A DNA stretch of 64,000 nt from Algoriphagus chordae (GCF_003254055.1 NZ_QKZT01000007.1:1-64000), one strand, 5' to 3'. Counted from the stretch's first letter, positions 8,952 through 18,250 are shown. Notes: generated by a model from the letters alone, not told the origin. Made by a program: numbers and translations.

Positions 8952-10175
8952 TCAGTTTTGGTTTTGGATCGTTTTTTCGTTTTCCTGCAATTCGTTGGGA
9001 TCAATCAGATAGACAGAAGTTCCATATTTGATATTGGCCTTGTTCTTTTTGATAGTCTTGGAAACAGCCTGGGAAGTTGAGGTAAACATTTTCTGAAGGG
9101 CTGACATATACAGCTGGCTCAAATCATCCGAATTTTGCTGCATGCTGATGCTCATTCCTCCGGTGGTACTGCTACCGAGTTCCTTAGAAAACTCCCTGAA
9201 GGCACTGGCTGGCACATAGAGTCCTTCCATCCCATCCACATCATAAATCGAAAGCTCTATTGGATAGATCTGGTCGCCAACCATCACTGATGAAATGGTA
9301 AGCTTCACCCGTTGGGCTTGATACCCAGAAATTAGCGCATAGAGATAGGTTCCTTTGCGAACTATGGCGTTACCTATCAGAATATCATCCAAAAGTCTGA
9401 TTCTTAATCTTGCCCCAAGAGTTCCGTTCTTGATATCCTGGTCAATGATCGCCTCGATAAACTTCCCCTTTTTCTCACGGGTGACAGTGTTAAACATTGT
9501 TGCCGAACCGTTGGTCTTTTGGACTCTATAAACCTCCCTTTCGGTTTCCTGCTTTTGTGCTTCTGACTCTTTCTCTATTTGCTGTTGTTCCTGAAAGGCC
9601 GGGTCATTGGCCTTGGAGATGGAGTCTATCACAGCCATCTGAGCCTTGAAGAGATCCATTGGGTCTTCGTATTTATTAGCTGGGTTAATAGTTTTTGCTC
9701 CCTCCAATTGGTTGATAGCCTTTAGGAGCTCTTCATCCTCTTCCGAAAAGGTTTGTTGTCTGGAAATTCCTTGGGTAACTGGTGGAACTTGGTTGCTGGA
9801 TTTGGATGGAACCGAATAAAAGCTTGAGTTTTTTAAGGCATTGTCGATAGAATCCAAAAGTCTCTTTTCCTCTTCGTTATAAAGGCTCTTGATCTGACTG
9901 GATTCCTCGATGTCAAGCTCCAAACCTTTGATTGCAGTGTAGCCGTCATTCGCCCTTTTATAAGTTTCCCGCGATGCATCAAGCTTTGTGTCAATCGGTT
10001 TGTTTTGGATCTTTTCTGAAACTTTCCCTATCTGGGCCTGCATACCACTTGTCCCCTGAACGGGTTGGTTTGGACTGTCCTTGCTGAATGACTTATAGCC
10101 GTAAAACAGCAAACACAAAAAGGGAAGCATGATAATGGGCAGAATGTATTTCGGCTGCTTAAAGTCAATGTTCAT
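8952..10175 (-). CDS. traM: Conjugative transfer protein TraM (VirB10-like)
   Basis: About 407 residues from ATG 10175. That start gives MNIDFKQPKYILPIIMLPF and an 11-base overlap with traL; the longer start at 10214 is less likely. One membrane helix lies near residues 10-27. A long, charged, probably coiled periplasmic middle follows, then the conserved C-terminal TraM domain (IDQDIKNGTLGARLRIRLLD, KGTYLYALISGYQAQRV, YDVDGMEGLYVPASAFREF). In Bacteroidota conjugative transposons TraM takes the place of VirB10, spanning the envelope and linking the inner-membrane parts with TraN. Confidence 0.88.
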   Translation of the reverse strand: MNIDFKQPKYILPIIMLPFLCLLFYGYKSFSKDSPNQPVQGTSGMQAQIGKVSEKIQNKPIDTKLDASRETYKRANDGYTAIKGLELDIEESSQIKSLYNEEEKRLLDSIDNALKNSSFYSVPSKSSNQVPPVTQGISRQQTFSEEDEELLKAINQLEGAKTINPANKYEDPMDLFKAQMAVIDSISKANDPAFQEQQQIEKESEAQKQETEREVYRVQKTNGSATMFNTVTREKKGKFIEAIIDQDIKNGTLGARLRIRLLDDILIGNAIVRKGTYLYALISGYQAQRVKLTISSVMVGDQIYPIELSIYDVDGMEGLYVPASAFREFSKELGSSTTGGMSISMQQNSDDLSQLYMSALQKMFTSTSQAVSKTIKKNKANIKYGTSVYLIDPNELQENEKTIQNQN

Positions 10176-10602
10176 CTTCTTTCGGTTGATTGTTGAAGTA
10201 TTGCAATTGTTCAATCGCTTTTTCTAGGTAAATGGAATCTTCCTTTGAAATAGATTCCTGGGATATGATCCGTTCAATCTCAGTTTTCAATTCATTCATC
10301 TGTATTGCTCGAGAAGAGAGATCTTGCAGGGCAGAAAGTTCACCACCCAAGTCACCAGGAATGGCATTCAGTTCTTTTTTTATACCCTGAGACTGATCGC
10401 CCGATTCAGGCTTTAGGACAAAAAAGGTCAGAATGAAAGAAGCCACAATCAGAAGGATCATTGCGCTAAAAATCACTTTCGCATGCCGATCTAGAAAGGT
10501 CTTGGCCAGCCCCTCGAATGCTTTTACCTGTGGCGAGAATTCATTTTTGAATTCCTGGAATACAGTCGTATCTCTTACTTTAGAAGGTATTTTTCGAAAC
10601 AT
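10165..10602 (-). CDS. traL: TraL-position membrane protein
   Basis: 145 residues with one strong membrane helix (about residues 43-64, VIFSAMILLIVASFILTFFV), an N-terminal cytoplasmic stretch and an acidic, probably coiled C-terminal part (about 75-145). Position between traK and traM is that of TraL in CTnDOT-like operons, and overlaps with both neighbours (23 and 11 bases) imply translational coupling. Sequence similarity to TraL itself is weak by eye, so the name rests on position, size and topology. Confidence 0.65.
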   Translation of the reverse strand: MFRKIPSKVRDTTVFQEFKNEFSPQVKAFEGLAKTFLDRHAKVIFSAMILLIVASFILTFFVLKPESGDQSQGIKKELNAIPGDLGGELSALQDLSSRAIQMNELKTEIERIISQESISKEDSIYLEKAIEQLQYFNNQPKEDEH

Positions 10603-11188
10603 TGGAGAGGTCTTTATTTTCTATGGTTTTCCAGTTCGTGATCAATACCCCGTGACTGTTGTTTTCACTTCTGGGGATATCGATCAATTCACCCTCGGTG
10701 ACTATAGATCTGGTGATCGTTGCGCTTCTTCGGTCGATCTTCTGCTTGCCGTAATAGCGGAACCTGTTTTGGTCAATGGCAATCGAATCTGTCTGGATAG
10801 ACAAAACTGAACTTGAAGAAAGGATGGAATTGAAATAGCCTTTCTCTTTCAGGTTGTTGTACTGGCCCACTCCTGTTTCATCCACAAAGTACATGGCCTT
10901 TTCCATCTGATATTCGATGTGTTTATCATCTGGAGCCAGGTTAAAAAAGAGGCTATGAAACAAGTCCACAGCTGCTTTATACTCAGCTGGCCGGTTCATT
11001 TGCATATTAGTCTGCTTGGCCAAAATGGGAATGTCGTTATCTAGGATATAGATGGACTGTCTCGCATTGGCTACCTGTTGGTAGGCATAGGCTGATACAA
11101 ATCCACAAATGACAATGGAGGTCAAAAAGCTTCCGATAGAAAGTACGGTTGCCAATCTGATTTTCGATTCTATGTTTTTAATGATCAT
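10580..11188 (-). CDS. traK: Conjugative transfer protein TraK (VirB8-like)
   Basis: 202 residues. The N-terminus MIIKNIESKIRLATVLSIGS followed by one membrane helix (about 14-37) is the standard TraK start. The periplasmic domain contains the family blocks LFHSLFFNLAPDDKHIEYQM, GYFNSILSSSSVLSIQTDSI, YGKQKIDRRSATITRSIVTE and GVLITNWKTIENKDL. TraK is the VirB8-like assembly factor of these type IV systems. The start is two bases from the traJ stop. Nothing suggests loss of function. Confidence 0.92.
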   Translation of the reverse strand: MIIKNIESKIRLATVLSIGSFLTSIVICGFVSAYAYQQVANARQSIYILDNDIPILAKQTNMQMNRPAEYKAAVDLFHSLFFNLAPDDKHIEYQMEKAMYFVDETGVGQYNNLKEKGYFNSILSSSSVLSIQTDSIAIDQNRFRYYGKQKIDRRSATITRSIVTEGELIDIPRSENNSHGVLITNWKTIENKDLSNVSKNTF

Positions 11189-11190
11189 AC

Positions 11191-12345
11191 TTAGATTACT
11201 TTAGCTCTGGAAATGGTTTTGGTAGCAGATGATCCCATTCTTCCTGCAGTGGTTGCAGCTGATGAAATACCTGAAGTAGAAATAATCCAAGTGGATATGG
11301 ACGGGACTGTCAGAATTGCAATGGCACTGACGAAAAAAGCGACTATGACAAGACCAAAGCTCAGCAAGCCATTTCCTGCAAACCATGCCATCTTTTCAAG
11401 CCTATCCACTCCGCCTCCTGTGGAAAGCAAATACTCATATTTGTCAATTTCCACTTCCAAGGCATATTGCTGAAGTCTTCCTGTGATATAAAGGATCAAA
11501 AAGGCGACTCCTACATAAAGATTGACCGAGACGAAACGGGCTATCCAAGTAGTAAAAGCATCCCGAAAAGCCGGAAGGATACTGACCACTACCGCAAAAG
11601 GTCCAAGTATTACAAGCACAGTAGAATAGATGATCTGGATCATGAAAATGATATAGACGCAAATCCTCAGAATCCACATTGCAATCAGTTCAATAATCTG
11701 GGTTACCAGCAATTGAAGGCTGGTTTGCATTCTGATCCGCATTTGCATAATCGGTGAAAGGATCTGGTCTGAAAAGAACCCTTTAACACCGTCCACGATT
11801 ACAGTTCCCAAATCCTCTTCTGAATCCTCAGCCTGATCCGAAGCCATTTCAGTGACAGCCTGGTATTCCACCAGCTGGTCACCCATCTCCACCATGTAGG
11901 CTGCACGGTCAAGACGAAGGGAGTTGTTCGTGTCGTTTTGCGTACTGAATAGAGCTTCTGTCTTTGCAGCAATCAAATCAGTGGGAAAAGCAATGATCTG
12001 ACAAAAAATTGGCCACCACATGAGCAGTATCACCAAGGCGAAGGGTCTTAAAAGTGGCATGATTTCCAACCTCTTGTCCCCTGCCATCATTTCGTAGCAT
12101 TTTAGACTGAAAAAAATCAGCATGAAAATACAGGCCAAGGTCTGCGCATCCCTGATAAAAGGGTCGGAATGGGCAAAACCATAATCTCTCATTTCCTCGA
12201 AAAAGGTCATCACACCTCTATCGTAAACGCTGTTCCCCTGCAAGTAGCTGATAGTTTCCTTGTACTCGTCATGGTTGATAGACTGGGCAAATCCCAGGAA
12301 GGAAAAGCCCAGGAACATTAAAATTCCGGTGAAAAGCTTCTTCAT
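11191..12345 (-). CDS. traJ: Conjugative transfer protein TraJ (VirB6/TrbL-like)
   Basis: 384 residues with a signal-like first helix (ending near LGFAQ) and at least six further membrane segments, concentrated in residues 75-150 and 220-350. It carries a small-residue-rich C-terminal tail (STWIISTSGISSAATTAGRM). This polytopic design matches TraJ of Bacteroidota conjugative transposons, the VirB6-like inner-membrane channel. It overlaps the upstream gene by four bases (ATGA) and is followed by traK. Confidence 0.88.
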   Translation of the reverse strand: MKKLFTGILMFLGFSFLGFAQSINHDEYKETISYLQGNSVYDRGVMTFFEEMRDYGFAHSDPFIRDAQTLACIFMLIFFSLKCYEMMAGDKRLEIMPLLRPFALVILLMWWPIFCQIIAFPTDLIAAKTEALFSTQNDTNNSLRLDRAAYMVEMGDQLVEYQAVTEMASDQAEDSEEDLGTVIVDGVKGFFSDQILSPIMQMRIRMQTSLQLLVTQIIELIAMWILRICVYIIFMIQIIYSTVLVILGPFAVVVSILPAFRDAFTTWIARFVSVNLYVGVAFLILYITGRLQQYALEVEIDKYEYLLSTGGGVDRLEKMAWFAGNGLLSFGLVIVAFFVSAIAILTVPSISTWIISTSGISSAATTAGRMGSSATKTISRAKVI

Positions 12346-13124
12346 TTCAGGACTTGGGTTTGGTTAGCGATTTTTTTGGCTATGTCCTCTTCATCATGCG
12401 GATTTGAAATAGTGATTTCCCCGTTAGCTTTTCGCTTATGAAGCTTCCGGAAGGCTAGCATATTGGCTGACATATCCAGCTTATATTGCCATTTTTCAAG
12501 TATATCCCTCATTTCAAGCATAATCCTGTGGTACATCAGGATTCGCTGTCCTCGTTCCATATCTAAGGTCTTTGAAAATCCGTACCGCTCGGAAAGAGAA
12601 ATCATGTTCTCCAAATACCATTGATAGACTCCATGTTCGGTCATGTACTCCACTACCTCTGGAGAAATTCCCTGAAAAGCTGAGGAAACAGGATCTTCCA
12701 AAGGCTTGAGCTCCTTCTTATAATAGAGTTGATATAGAGGATCCGAGGCCGAAAGAGCGCCTGAAATTCTAGCCATTTCTGCATTAGCTAAATTCTTAAC
12801 GGTATCCGAATGCTGTTTGTAGTAGTCGGAAGAGATCTGCATCGCAGCAGCCAACCCAAGCCTCTGGGTCTGCTCTCCAGTAGTTGATAAAGGTCTTCTG
12901 TCTAAGTCTGGATAATTGGGATGCAATGCCCAAGTTGAGTACCACAAGTAGTTAATAGGGATCCCTAAAACTTTGATGGGTTTTGGATAAAACTTGTCTT
13001 CATCCCATTGCTTGAAGACCATTCTCTCCTGTTGGGCAATAATGGCTTTATCCTTAATTAGAGTCTGTCCATGACTCTTGAGACATATGCAGAAAATGAT
13101 TGAAATTGTTAGTAAGGTTCTCAT
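12342..13124 (-). CDS. Secreted protein of the transfer operon, unknown role
   Basis: 260 residues with a signal peptide ending at LKSHGQ. The conserved-looking core, KVLGIPINYLWYSTWALHPN with YPDLDRRPLSTTGEQTQRLG, is followed by a helical C-terminal half rich in Met, Arg and Glu. Related genes sit in transfer operons of Cytophagales and Flavobacteriia elements as I recall, but no function is known to me. Four-base overlaps with both neighbours (13121-13124 and 12342-12345) show tight coupling to the VirB5-position gene upstream and traJ downstream, so it is probably a periplasmic part of the same machine. Confidence 0.7.
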   Translation of the reverse strand: MRTLLTISIIFCICLKSHGQTLIKDKAIIAQQERMVFKQWDEDKFYPKPIKVLGIPINYLWYSTWALHPNYPDLDRRPLSTTGEQTQRLGLAAAMQISSDYYKQHSDTVKNLANAEMARISGALSASDPLYQLYYKKELKPLEDPVSSAFQGISPEVVEYMTEHGVYQWYLENMISLSERYGFSKTLDMERGQRILMYHRIMLEMRDILEKWQYKLDMSANMLAFRKLHKRKANGEITISNPHDEEDIAKKIANQTQVLK

Positions 13125-13789
13125 CGTGTAAGAGTTTTCTGCTTGATGATAATTTCATTGATCAGCCCTAAATCCTTGTTGACGTAGGATTGATAGGGGT
13201 TAAGTGATCGGATTACTCCGTTGGCTTTCGCCCAATAGATGCTGTTTTTTGCGGAAAGCATCAAAGCACGGATTACCTGCAGTTCCTTCTGGACAGTATC
13301 TAAAAGTTCGTCCCGGACATTGTAATTGATCAGCAGATTTTCACCTTCTTTTAGGATCAAGCTCGACACCTCGGTAGCAAGGTTTAGGCTTCTTGATTTA
13401 GCTTGAGTTGTATATTCTTCGACAAAAAGAAATAAGAGGGGATTGTCAGAGGCAAGCTCGAATGCCTCAGCTGAAATTGATTTGATATCCAGGACAGTCT
13501 CGCCAATCATCTTTACCTGAATCGCATCCTTAAATCCTTCATTGACCTGAGTCAGGGATTTGACTATCATCGTCTGAACCATCGCCAAACTGGATGAATT
13601 GACAACGATATCATCCGTATTTTGCTTGATGACAGCCAGCGTTTGGTGATACCCAATTTCGCTGACATTCCTCATAGCGGCATTTGCATTGACAATCGCA
13701 AAATGGTTTCTGTCAAATACCACCGTCACTGATTGGGAATGGGCCTGAGCTACATTGATAATCAGCAAAAAGAAAATGAGCTTATTCAT
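13121..13789 (-). CDS. Third of three tandem secreted paralogues (TraI/VirB5 position)
   Basis: 222 residues, signal peptide ending near VAQAHSQ. It shares with the two genes upstream an all-helical body, a central block about losses of helical register (NPLLFLFVEEYTTQAKSRSL), an SSLILKEGENLL block and the C-terminal signature SLNPYQSYVNKDLGLINEII followed by KTLTR. The position between the VirB4 ATPase and TraJ is that of TraI in CTnDOT-like operons, a possible VirB5-like minor pilus component. Four-base overlaps join it to both neighbours. Function is inferred from position only. Confidence 0.7.
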   Translation of the reverse strand: MNKLIFFLLIINVAQAHSQSVTVVFDRNHFAIVNANAAMRNVSEIGYHQTLAVIKQNTDDIVVNSSSLAMVQTMIVKSLTQVNEGFKDAIQVKMIGETVLDIKSISAEAFELASDNPLLFLFVEEYTTQAKSRSLNLATEVSSLILKEGENLLINYNVRDELLDTVQKELQVIRALMLSAKNSIYWAKANGVIRSLNPYQSYVNKDLGLINEIIIKQKTLTR

Positions 13790-14439
13790 CTGGCAAGTGT
13801 TTTGGCGTTCTGAATGATTTCTTCTACCAGTCCCATTTCCGTTGCCACATATCCCAAATAAGGATTGACTCCTAATTTTCCCTGCAAATGATGCTTTAGA
13901 GATTGGGAAGCCATGTAAGAAATTCCATTGATCTCTCTCAGTTCCTCAATGATGTGCTGAAAAAGAATTCTTCGGTCTGAGACTTTCATTTGATTGACCA
14001 CCCCGATGCTGGCCGAAAGACCTAGGAGGTAATTCATCAATGAATAAGATCTTTGTACAAAGAGCTTTTCTGTCTCGACGGCAAAAAGGAGGAGAGCTGG
14101 ATGTTGCTTGCAGTAATACAGGATCTGTTGTTGGTTATCAATGATGGAATTGACCAAGGGCCCAGCCGTTGTACCTATTCCAATTGCATCGATGACAATG
14201 GAGAGTTTTGCAAATCGTTCCTGAACCGTTCTGTATTTTTCTTTGACCTTTTTAACAAGGTTGTTATTGACTTCCTCGTTGACGGCATTTTTCCCCTGAT
14301 TTGCTTTTGCCTCCTTTTGTAAATTGTACTCGGACTTGGACTCCTCTACCAACTGGTGAAGAAGGGCAACATTCGTTTGCGCAAGACTTGTCCCGATATT
14401 GGCAAACAGAATAATTAAGCTTAGAATCAAAGTTTTCAT
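13786..14439 (-). CDS. Second of three tandem secreted paralogues (TraI/VirB5 position)
   Basis: 217 residues with signal peptide ending near GTSLAQ. It is the most diverged of the three: it has HPALLLFAVETEKLFVQRSY where the others have NPLLFLF or NPALLLF, and ends GVNPYLGYVATEMGLVEEII followed by AKTLAR. Between signal and core lies a charged helix (KEAKANQGKNAVNEEVNN) absent from the others. The ATGA overlaps at each end show it is translated with its paralogues. Three different secreted subunits in a row could form a mixed assembly at the tip or base of the conjugative pilus; that is inference. Confidence 0.7.
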   Translation of the reverse strand: MKTLILSLIILFANIGTSLAQTNVALLHQLVEESKSEYNLQKEAKANQGKNAVNEEVNNNLVKKVKEKYRTVQERFAKLSIVIDAIGIGTTAGPLVNSIIDNQQQILYYCKQHPALLLFAVETEKLFVQRSYSLMNYLLGLSASIGVVNQMKVSDRRILFQHIIEELREINGISYMASQSLKHHLQGKLGVNPYLGYVATEMGLVEEIIQNAKTLAR

Positions 14440-15101
14440 GGCTGCAGGGTTTTGGCTTTTCTGGCGATATCATGGGCGAGTTGGATATCCAAATTGATGT
14501 ACCCCTGGAAAGGATTCAGGGCCTTGAATACTCCCTTCATCTGGGCAAAGTACATGGATCGATACATGCCGTAGGTGTAGGATCTCAGGATTACCATTTC
14601 ATTTAAGATTTGGTTGATCAACTTGGATCTTTCTCCGGCATCCATAAGGTTATTTTCTCCACCTTTCAGGACAAAAGAACTGACCTCCAAAGCGAGGGAA
14701 GTTGCCCTTTGTTGAAACATGGTAGCGTTTCTCTCGGCAAACAGAAGTAAAGCAGGATTCTCACCCGCCAAATCCATCACATCATTTAAATCTCCTGAAA
14801 TAGCAGTCGCCATTCGAGCGATTTCTTTGACATTGGAAAGGTTGGTCAAAATGGAACTGACTTCGGAAAGCCCCTTGTAGATTTTGTCCTGCATCGTATT
14901 GACAATGGTCAGGTTTCCAGTGATTGCCAGCTGGCCCCGCTCAATCAAACTTAACCTTTCGTTGGTCGCCTTGAGTTGTGAATCTATTACTAAAGCATGT
15001 GCGGCGGTGGCAGCTGAAACAGCGGGGTCAACATAAACAGTCTGACTTAAAGTTGACCCTGAGAAAAGCAGCAATATGAGTAGTGGAAGATGCCTCATCA
15101 C
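14436..15101 (-). CDS. First of three tandem secreted paralogues (TraI/VirB5 position)
   Basis: 221 residues, with signal peptide ending near GSTLSQ. Core blocks are ENPALLLFAERNATMFQQRA, LALEVSSFVLKGGENNLMDA and the ending ALNPFQGYINLDIQLAHDIA followed by KAKTLQP. The first 60 mature residues are a likely coiled coil (ATNERLSLIERGQLAIT). It begins four bases inside the end of the VirB4-like gene. The repeat of the same architecture three times points to duplication inside the operon followed by divergence, since the copies share only scattered motifs. Confidence 0.7.
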   Translation of the reverse strand: MMRHLPLLILLLFSGSTLSQTVYVDPAVSAATAAHALVIDSQLKATNERLSLIERGQLAITGNLTIVNTMQDKIYKGLSEVSSILTNLSNVKEIARMATAISGDLNDVMDLAGENPALLLFAERNATMFQQRATSLALEVSSFVLKGGENNLMDAGERSKLINQILNEMVILRSYTYGMYRSMYFAQMKGVFKALNPFQGYINLDIQLAHDIARKAKTLQP

Positions 15102-17605
15102 GCTATGCGGTAATTCGGTGAGAGAAAGGTATTAGTAAGCGGACATCCTTCTTTATTGACCTTCTCGAAAAAACTATGAAGTGTCAGATTAGATGTAGTA
15201 AAATCCTTTACAAATTCGTCCAAGCCCATCTTATAGCCTCCGAATGCATTGGCATAAATTTCTACAGCCGATTTTTCCGGCTTTTCCGTGGTGTAGGTTA
15301 GGTATTGGAAGAGTGAAACCTCTACTCCATAGACCTCACCTGTAGATCCTCTTCTAATGTAAACTTCCTTGAATCTGCCACGCCCTTCCTGATTGTCAAG
15401 CTGGTTGATGGTAAAAATCTTCATTCGCTCCTTCTCACTGATGGAAAGCAAAGAAGAAATCTGTAAATAGTTGTCTTTGAACTTCGTTTGGTCTAGGAGG
15501 CAAATCGTATCCGAATTGTTAATAATACTGTCCTTCACCACTTCATTCCCTATAATATCACCAAGTTCCTGGGTTACTACAATCGCCTCACCCCAAAACT
15601 TCCGTACTGTTTTATACAGATACAGAATATACCCAGCCATCAAAGGAGAAGCGATGGCTTTCCATGCCTCTTCAATGATCAGAGCTTTTCGGTACTTGGT
15701 TCTAAATCTCATTTTCTGGATAAATACATCCATAATAATGAGCGTCACAATTGGGAAAAGCACCTTATGCTCTTTGATGCTGTCAATTTCAAAAACCACA
15801 AAGGATTCGGTGAATAAGGATTGGTCAACCTCTTCGTTTAGCAGATTTTCAAACTCTCCACCTTGGTAAAACTTTTTGAGGACAAATCGGAATTCATCCA
15901 ATTCAAACGTGATTCGTTCACGTTCCATTATTTCAGGAATTGTCTCTAGAGCAAAGTCATAAAAGCTATTGAAGCAAAGCCGATCAATTTTGCCCTCATC
16001 AGAGAAATATGAAGAATAGTAAGCTGAAATGGTGTAGGAGATCACATCAGCTTCCACCTGTGAAACGGTGCCTTCAGCTGTCTTCCAAAGCAGGGAAACA
16101 AGTGTAAGGAGATAGTCTTTTTTCTCGATGTTGTATTCCTCTTCAGTGATGGCAAAAGGATTGGTGGTAATGGGCTTTTCTTCAGTGTAGGTAATGTATT
16201 TGCCATTGTAATATTGACACAGTCCTGAATAGGAATGTCCCGTATCAACGATCACCACATCCATCAGCCATTTAGGATCAGGCTGCTTGTTCCACATGCA
16301 ATACTGCTCCACCAGGGCATTCATAAAGAATGATTTGCCAGACCCGGAAGGCCCCAATACAAATTTGTTTCTATTATTGATCCGATTAGTCTGCATAGGC
16401 AAATCTGAGGGATCAATTTTCAAGGGGATCCCCTGCCTATCGGTGAATCGAATCTGAAAACCACTTTTTTCATCTTGATTCAGTGATTCTTTAAAGAAAA
16501 AGCACAACGCAGCATCTGCAGTGGTCAAAAAGTAATCGTAAACCTTTAGCTCGGCCGTATTGCAGGGGAGGACAGTCCTGAACAACTCCAATTGGTTATA
16601 AGAATTTTTGTTGGCAATAATCCCCTGCTGAAATAAGGATGACTCTACATAGTTACAAGCTCCCTGGATATGTTCTTTCTGAGCCGAAACCAAAACATTG
16701 AAATGACAATTAACCAAAAGCTGATTGTTCCTTGTCACATCCTCCAATAGTCTGTTAATATCCTGGACACACATATCATTGGCAGGATCTGGTATTCCTG
16801 AATGCCGCTTTCGCTTGACCTCAAGTTTGTGTTGCGTTGGTCGCTGCTCTACGATCTCGATGACCTGATTGTAAACAATGGCCTGAAAGTTTGGGACATC
16901 AAATAGAAAACCCATGTTATCAACTGGGAATCCTTTGAGGCTATCCTTATCACTTCTTTCAGAATGGGACCCTATCGTTTCAGGAAGTTCTACCTTATCG
17001 GTGTCAACCAGCGAAATAGACCGGAATGCCCTATCTCCACTTTCCACTTGTTTTTCCACCGGCACCAAATTGTCCAGTACAATTCTATCCTGGTAGAAAT
17101 TCATACTGAGAATTCTTTTCACATATCGGTCAATCTCTGTTTTATTCAGAGCACTTGATTTAATTCCTGATCGCTCAAAAAGGTCTGTCACTTTTCCGAT
17201 GGATTGAATAAAATCATTGACTGATTTTTCACTATACCTTCCTTTTGACCGCTTGGTGATGACCAAATAGGTATTGTGGGAAACATATTCTCTACCCTGA
17301 AAATGTTCATCATATTTCCGCTGCAGGTACTCCTTTGAATTATCTTCATGATAGCTTTCAGTTGAAAAAACATCCTGCTTTTGGATCAAATGACCTTCAC
17401 CTAATATTTTGATGACATTCGTATATAGCTGGTGAAAAAAGTCGTACCTAGAAGGATCGGCTGAATATTGGATTACAGGGTTTTCAAGTTTCAGAATCAA
17501 TCCGAAATCCCCATTTAGATTAAAAAGTAGATGGAATCCCTTGAATTCAGTTTCAATGCCCGCGTAGGGCAACTTAAATTCATTCCTTTTATTCTTCAAT
17601 ATCAT
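15098..17605 (-). CDS. traG: Conjugation ATPase TraG (VirB4-like)
   Basis: 835 residues. The N-terminal 400 match the Bacteroidota TraG pattern (NEFKLPYAGIETEFKGFHLL at the start); the ATPase domain has Walker A GPSGSGKS at 418-425 and a Walker B strand KALIIEEAWKAIA in the second half, followed by VVTQELGDIIGN and SDTICLLDQTKF. It energises pilus assembly and substrate transfer at the inner membrane, as VirB4 does. It overlaps the traF stop by four bases and the downstream paralogue by four. Length is usual for the family (about 800-850). Confidence 0.93.
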   Translation of the reverse strand: MILKNKRNEFKLPYAGIETEFKGFHLLFNLNGDFGLILKLENPVIQYSADPSRYDFFHQLYTNVIKILGEGHLIQKQDVFSTESYHEDNSKEYLQRKYDEHFQGREYVSHNTYLVITKRSKGRYSEKSVNDFIQSIGKVTDLFERSGIKSSALNKTEIDRYVKRILSMNFYQDRIVLDNLVPVEKQVESGDRAFRSISLVDTDKVELPETIGSHSERSDKDSLKGFPVDNMGFLFDVPNFQAIVYNQVIEIVEQRPTQHKLEVKRKRHSGIPDPANDMCVQDINRLLEDVTRNNQLLVNCHFNVLVSAQKEHIQGACNYVESSLFQQGIIANKNSYNQLELFRTVLPCNTAELKVYDYFLTTADAALCFFFKESLNQDEKSGFQIRFTDRQGIPLKIDPSDLPMQTNRINNRNKFVLGPSGSGKSFFMNALVEQYCMWNKQPDPKWLMDVVIVDTGHSYSGLCQYYNGKYITYTEEKPITTNPFAITEEEYNIEKKDYLLTLVSLLWKTAEGTVSQVEADVISYTISAYYSSYFSDEGKIDRLCFNSFYDFALETIPEIMERERITFELDEFRFVLKKFYQGGEFENLLNEEVDQSLFTESFVVFEIDSIKEHKVLFPIVTLIIMDVFIQKMRFRTKYRKALIIEEAWKAIASPLMAGYILYLYKTVRKFWGEAIVVTQELGDIIGNEVVKDSIINNSDTICLLDQTKFKDNYLQISSLLSISEKERMKIFTINQLDNQEGRGRFKEVYIRRGSTGEVYGVEVSLFQYLTYTTEKPEKSAVEIYANAFGGYKMGLDEFVKDFTTSNLTLHSFFEKVNKEGCPLTNTFLSPNYRIA

Positions 17606-17886
17606 TTTTTAGGTTTTAAGGATGTTGCGATTTGGAACACTCCTACATGCCTTGTTTTGCTATGCAGTCCCTTTTTTTGTTGCTGAGAAGTAACCAATAG
17701 ACCAATTACTATTGCTAAAATTGTGATTACACCACCTGCTATCATGCTGGTCAAACTTCCGATAACTCCACCTAGCACGACTCCAATAATCAATGAGGAA
17801 ATTCCCCATCCGATAAATTTTCCTTGAAATCCACGATATATAAGGGGTTTTTGAAGCCCCTTATATATCGGAAATTGCTTAGCCAT
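17602..17886 (-). CDS. traF: TraF (DUF4133, VirB3-like)
   Basis: About 94 residues from ATG 17886, which shares its A with the traE stop (TAATG); the longer reading to 17952 would lie inside traE. The start MAKQFPIYKGLQKPLIYRG and a glycine-rich double membrane hairpin (about residues 28-72) are typical of DUF4133. The protein is the VirB3-like partner of the VirB4 ATPase encoded next. A perfect 14-base inverted repeat lies within codons 6-18 and may form a strong hairpin in the mRNA. Confidence 0.82.
   Translation of the reverse strand: MAKQFPIYKGLQKPLIYRGFQGKFIGWGISSLIIGVVLGGVIGSLTSMIAGGVITILAIVIGLLVTSQQQKKGLHSKTRHVGVFQIATSLKPKK
17834..17870. repeat. Perfect 14-bp inverted repeat inside traF
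   Basis: Arms at 17834-17847 and 17857-17870 (CGATATATAAGGGG and its exact complement) flank a nine-base loop. It starts 16 bases inside the traF start codon. On the minus-strand mRNA it would form a stable stem-loop close to the ribosome-loading zone. No T-run follows, so it is not a standard terminator. Confidence 0.75.
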
Positions 17887-18191
17887 TAGACACCGAAAAA
17901 TGCTTTGATGACCACACTCACCAGTACCAGGAAAATGCAGGAACCCAGCCATCCCATCAACTCTTTATTGATATCCTGATCGCCTTGATTCCACTTACTG
18001 TACACTCGGAAACCTCCTATAATCCCTACCACTGCACCGATCACCAGGCAAAGACTTGCGACGGGATCCACATAGGTTAAGAGCGATGATTCAGCGGCAG
18101 TAATTCCCTGCACTCCTTGGGCATGTGCAGCAATTGAAACTATGGCCATTGCTAAGGCACTTGAGATCTTTTTTGTAGTTCTGTTGAACAT
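17886..18191 (-). CDS. traE: TraE (DUF4134), pilin-like, second copy
   Basis: About 101 residues from ATG 18191 (a longer start at 18224 is possible). It has a signal-like first helix ending in AHAQ, then two membrane helices (about 45-66 and 78-99) joined by the family motif GGFRVYSKWNQGDQDINKEL. DUF4134/TraE proteins are small VirB2-like membrane proteins presumed to build the conjugative pilus. It lies 60 bases downstream of a second DUF4134 gene, so the element encodes two pilin-like subunits. The stop overlaps the traF start. Confidence 0.82.
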   Translation of the reverse strand: MFNRTTKKISSALAMAIVSIAAHAQGVQGITAAESSLLTYVDPVASLCLVIGAVVGIIGGFRVYSKWNQGDQDINKELMGWLGSCIFLVLVSVVIKAFFGV

Positions 18192-18250
18192 GATTTTTGT
18201 GGTTTTAGTAAGAAAATATTTCATAGACTATTTTGAATTGGTTGTAAGTT

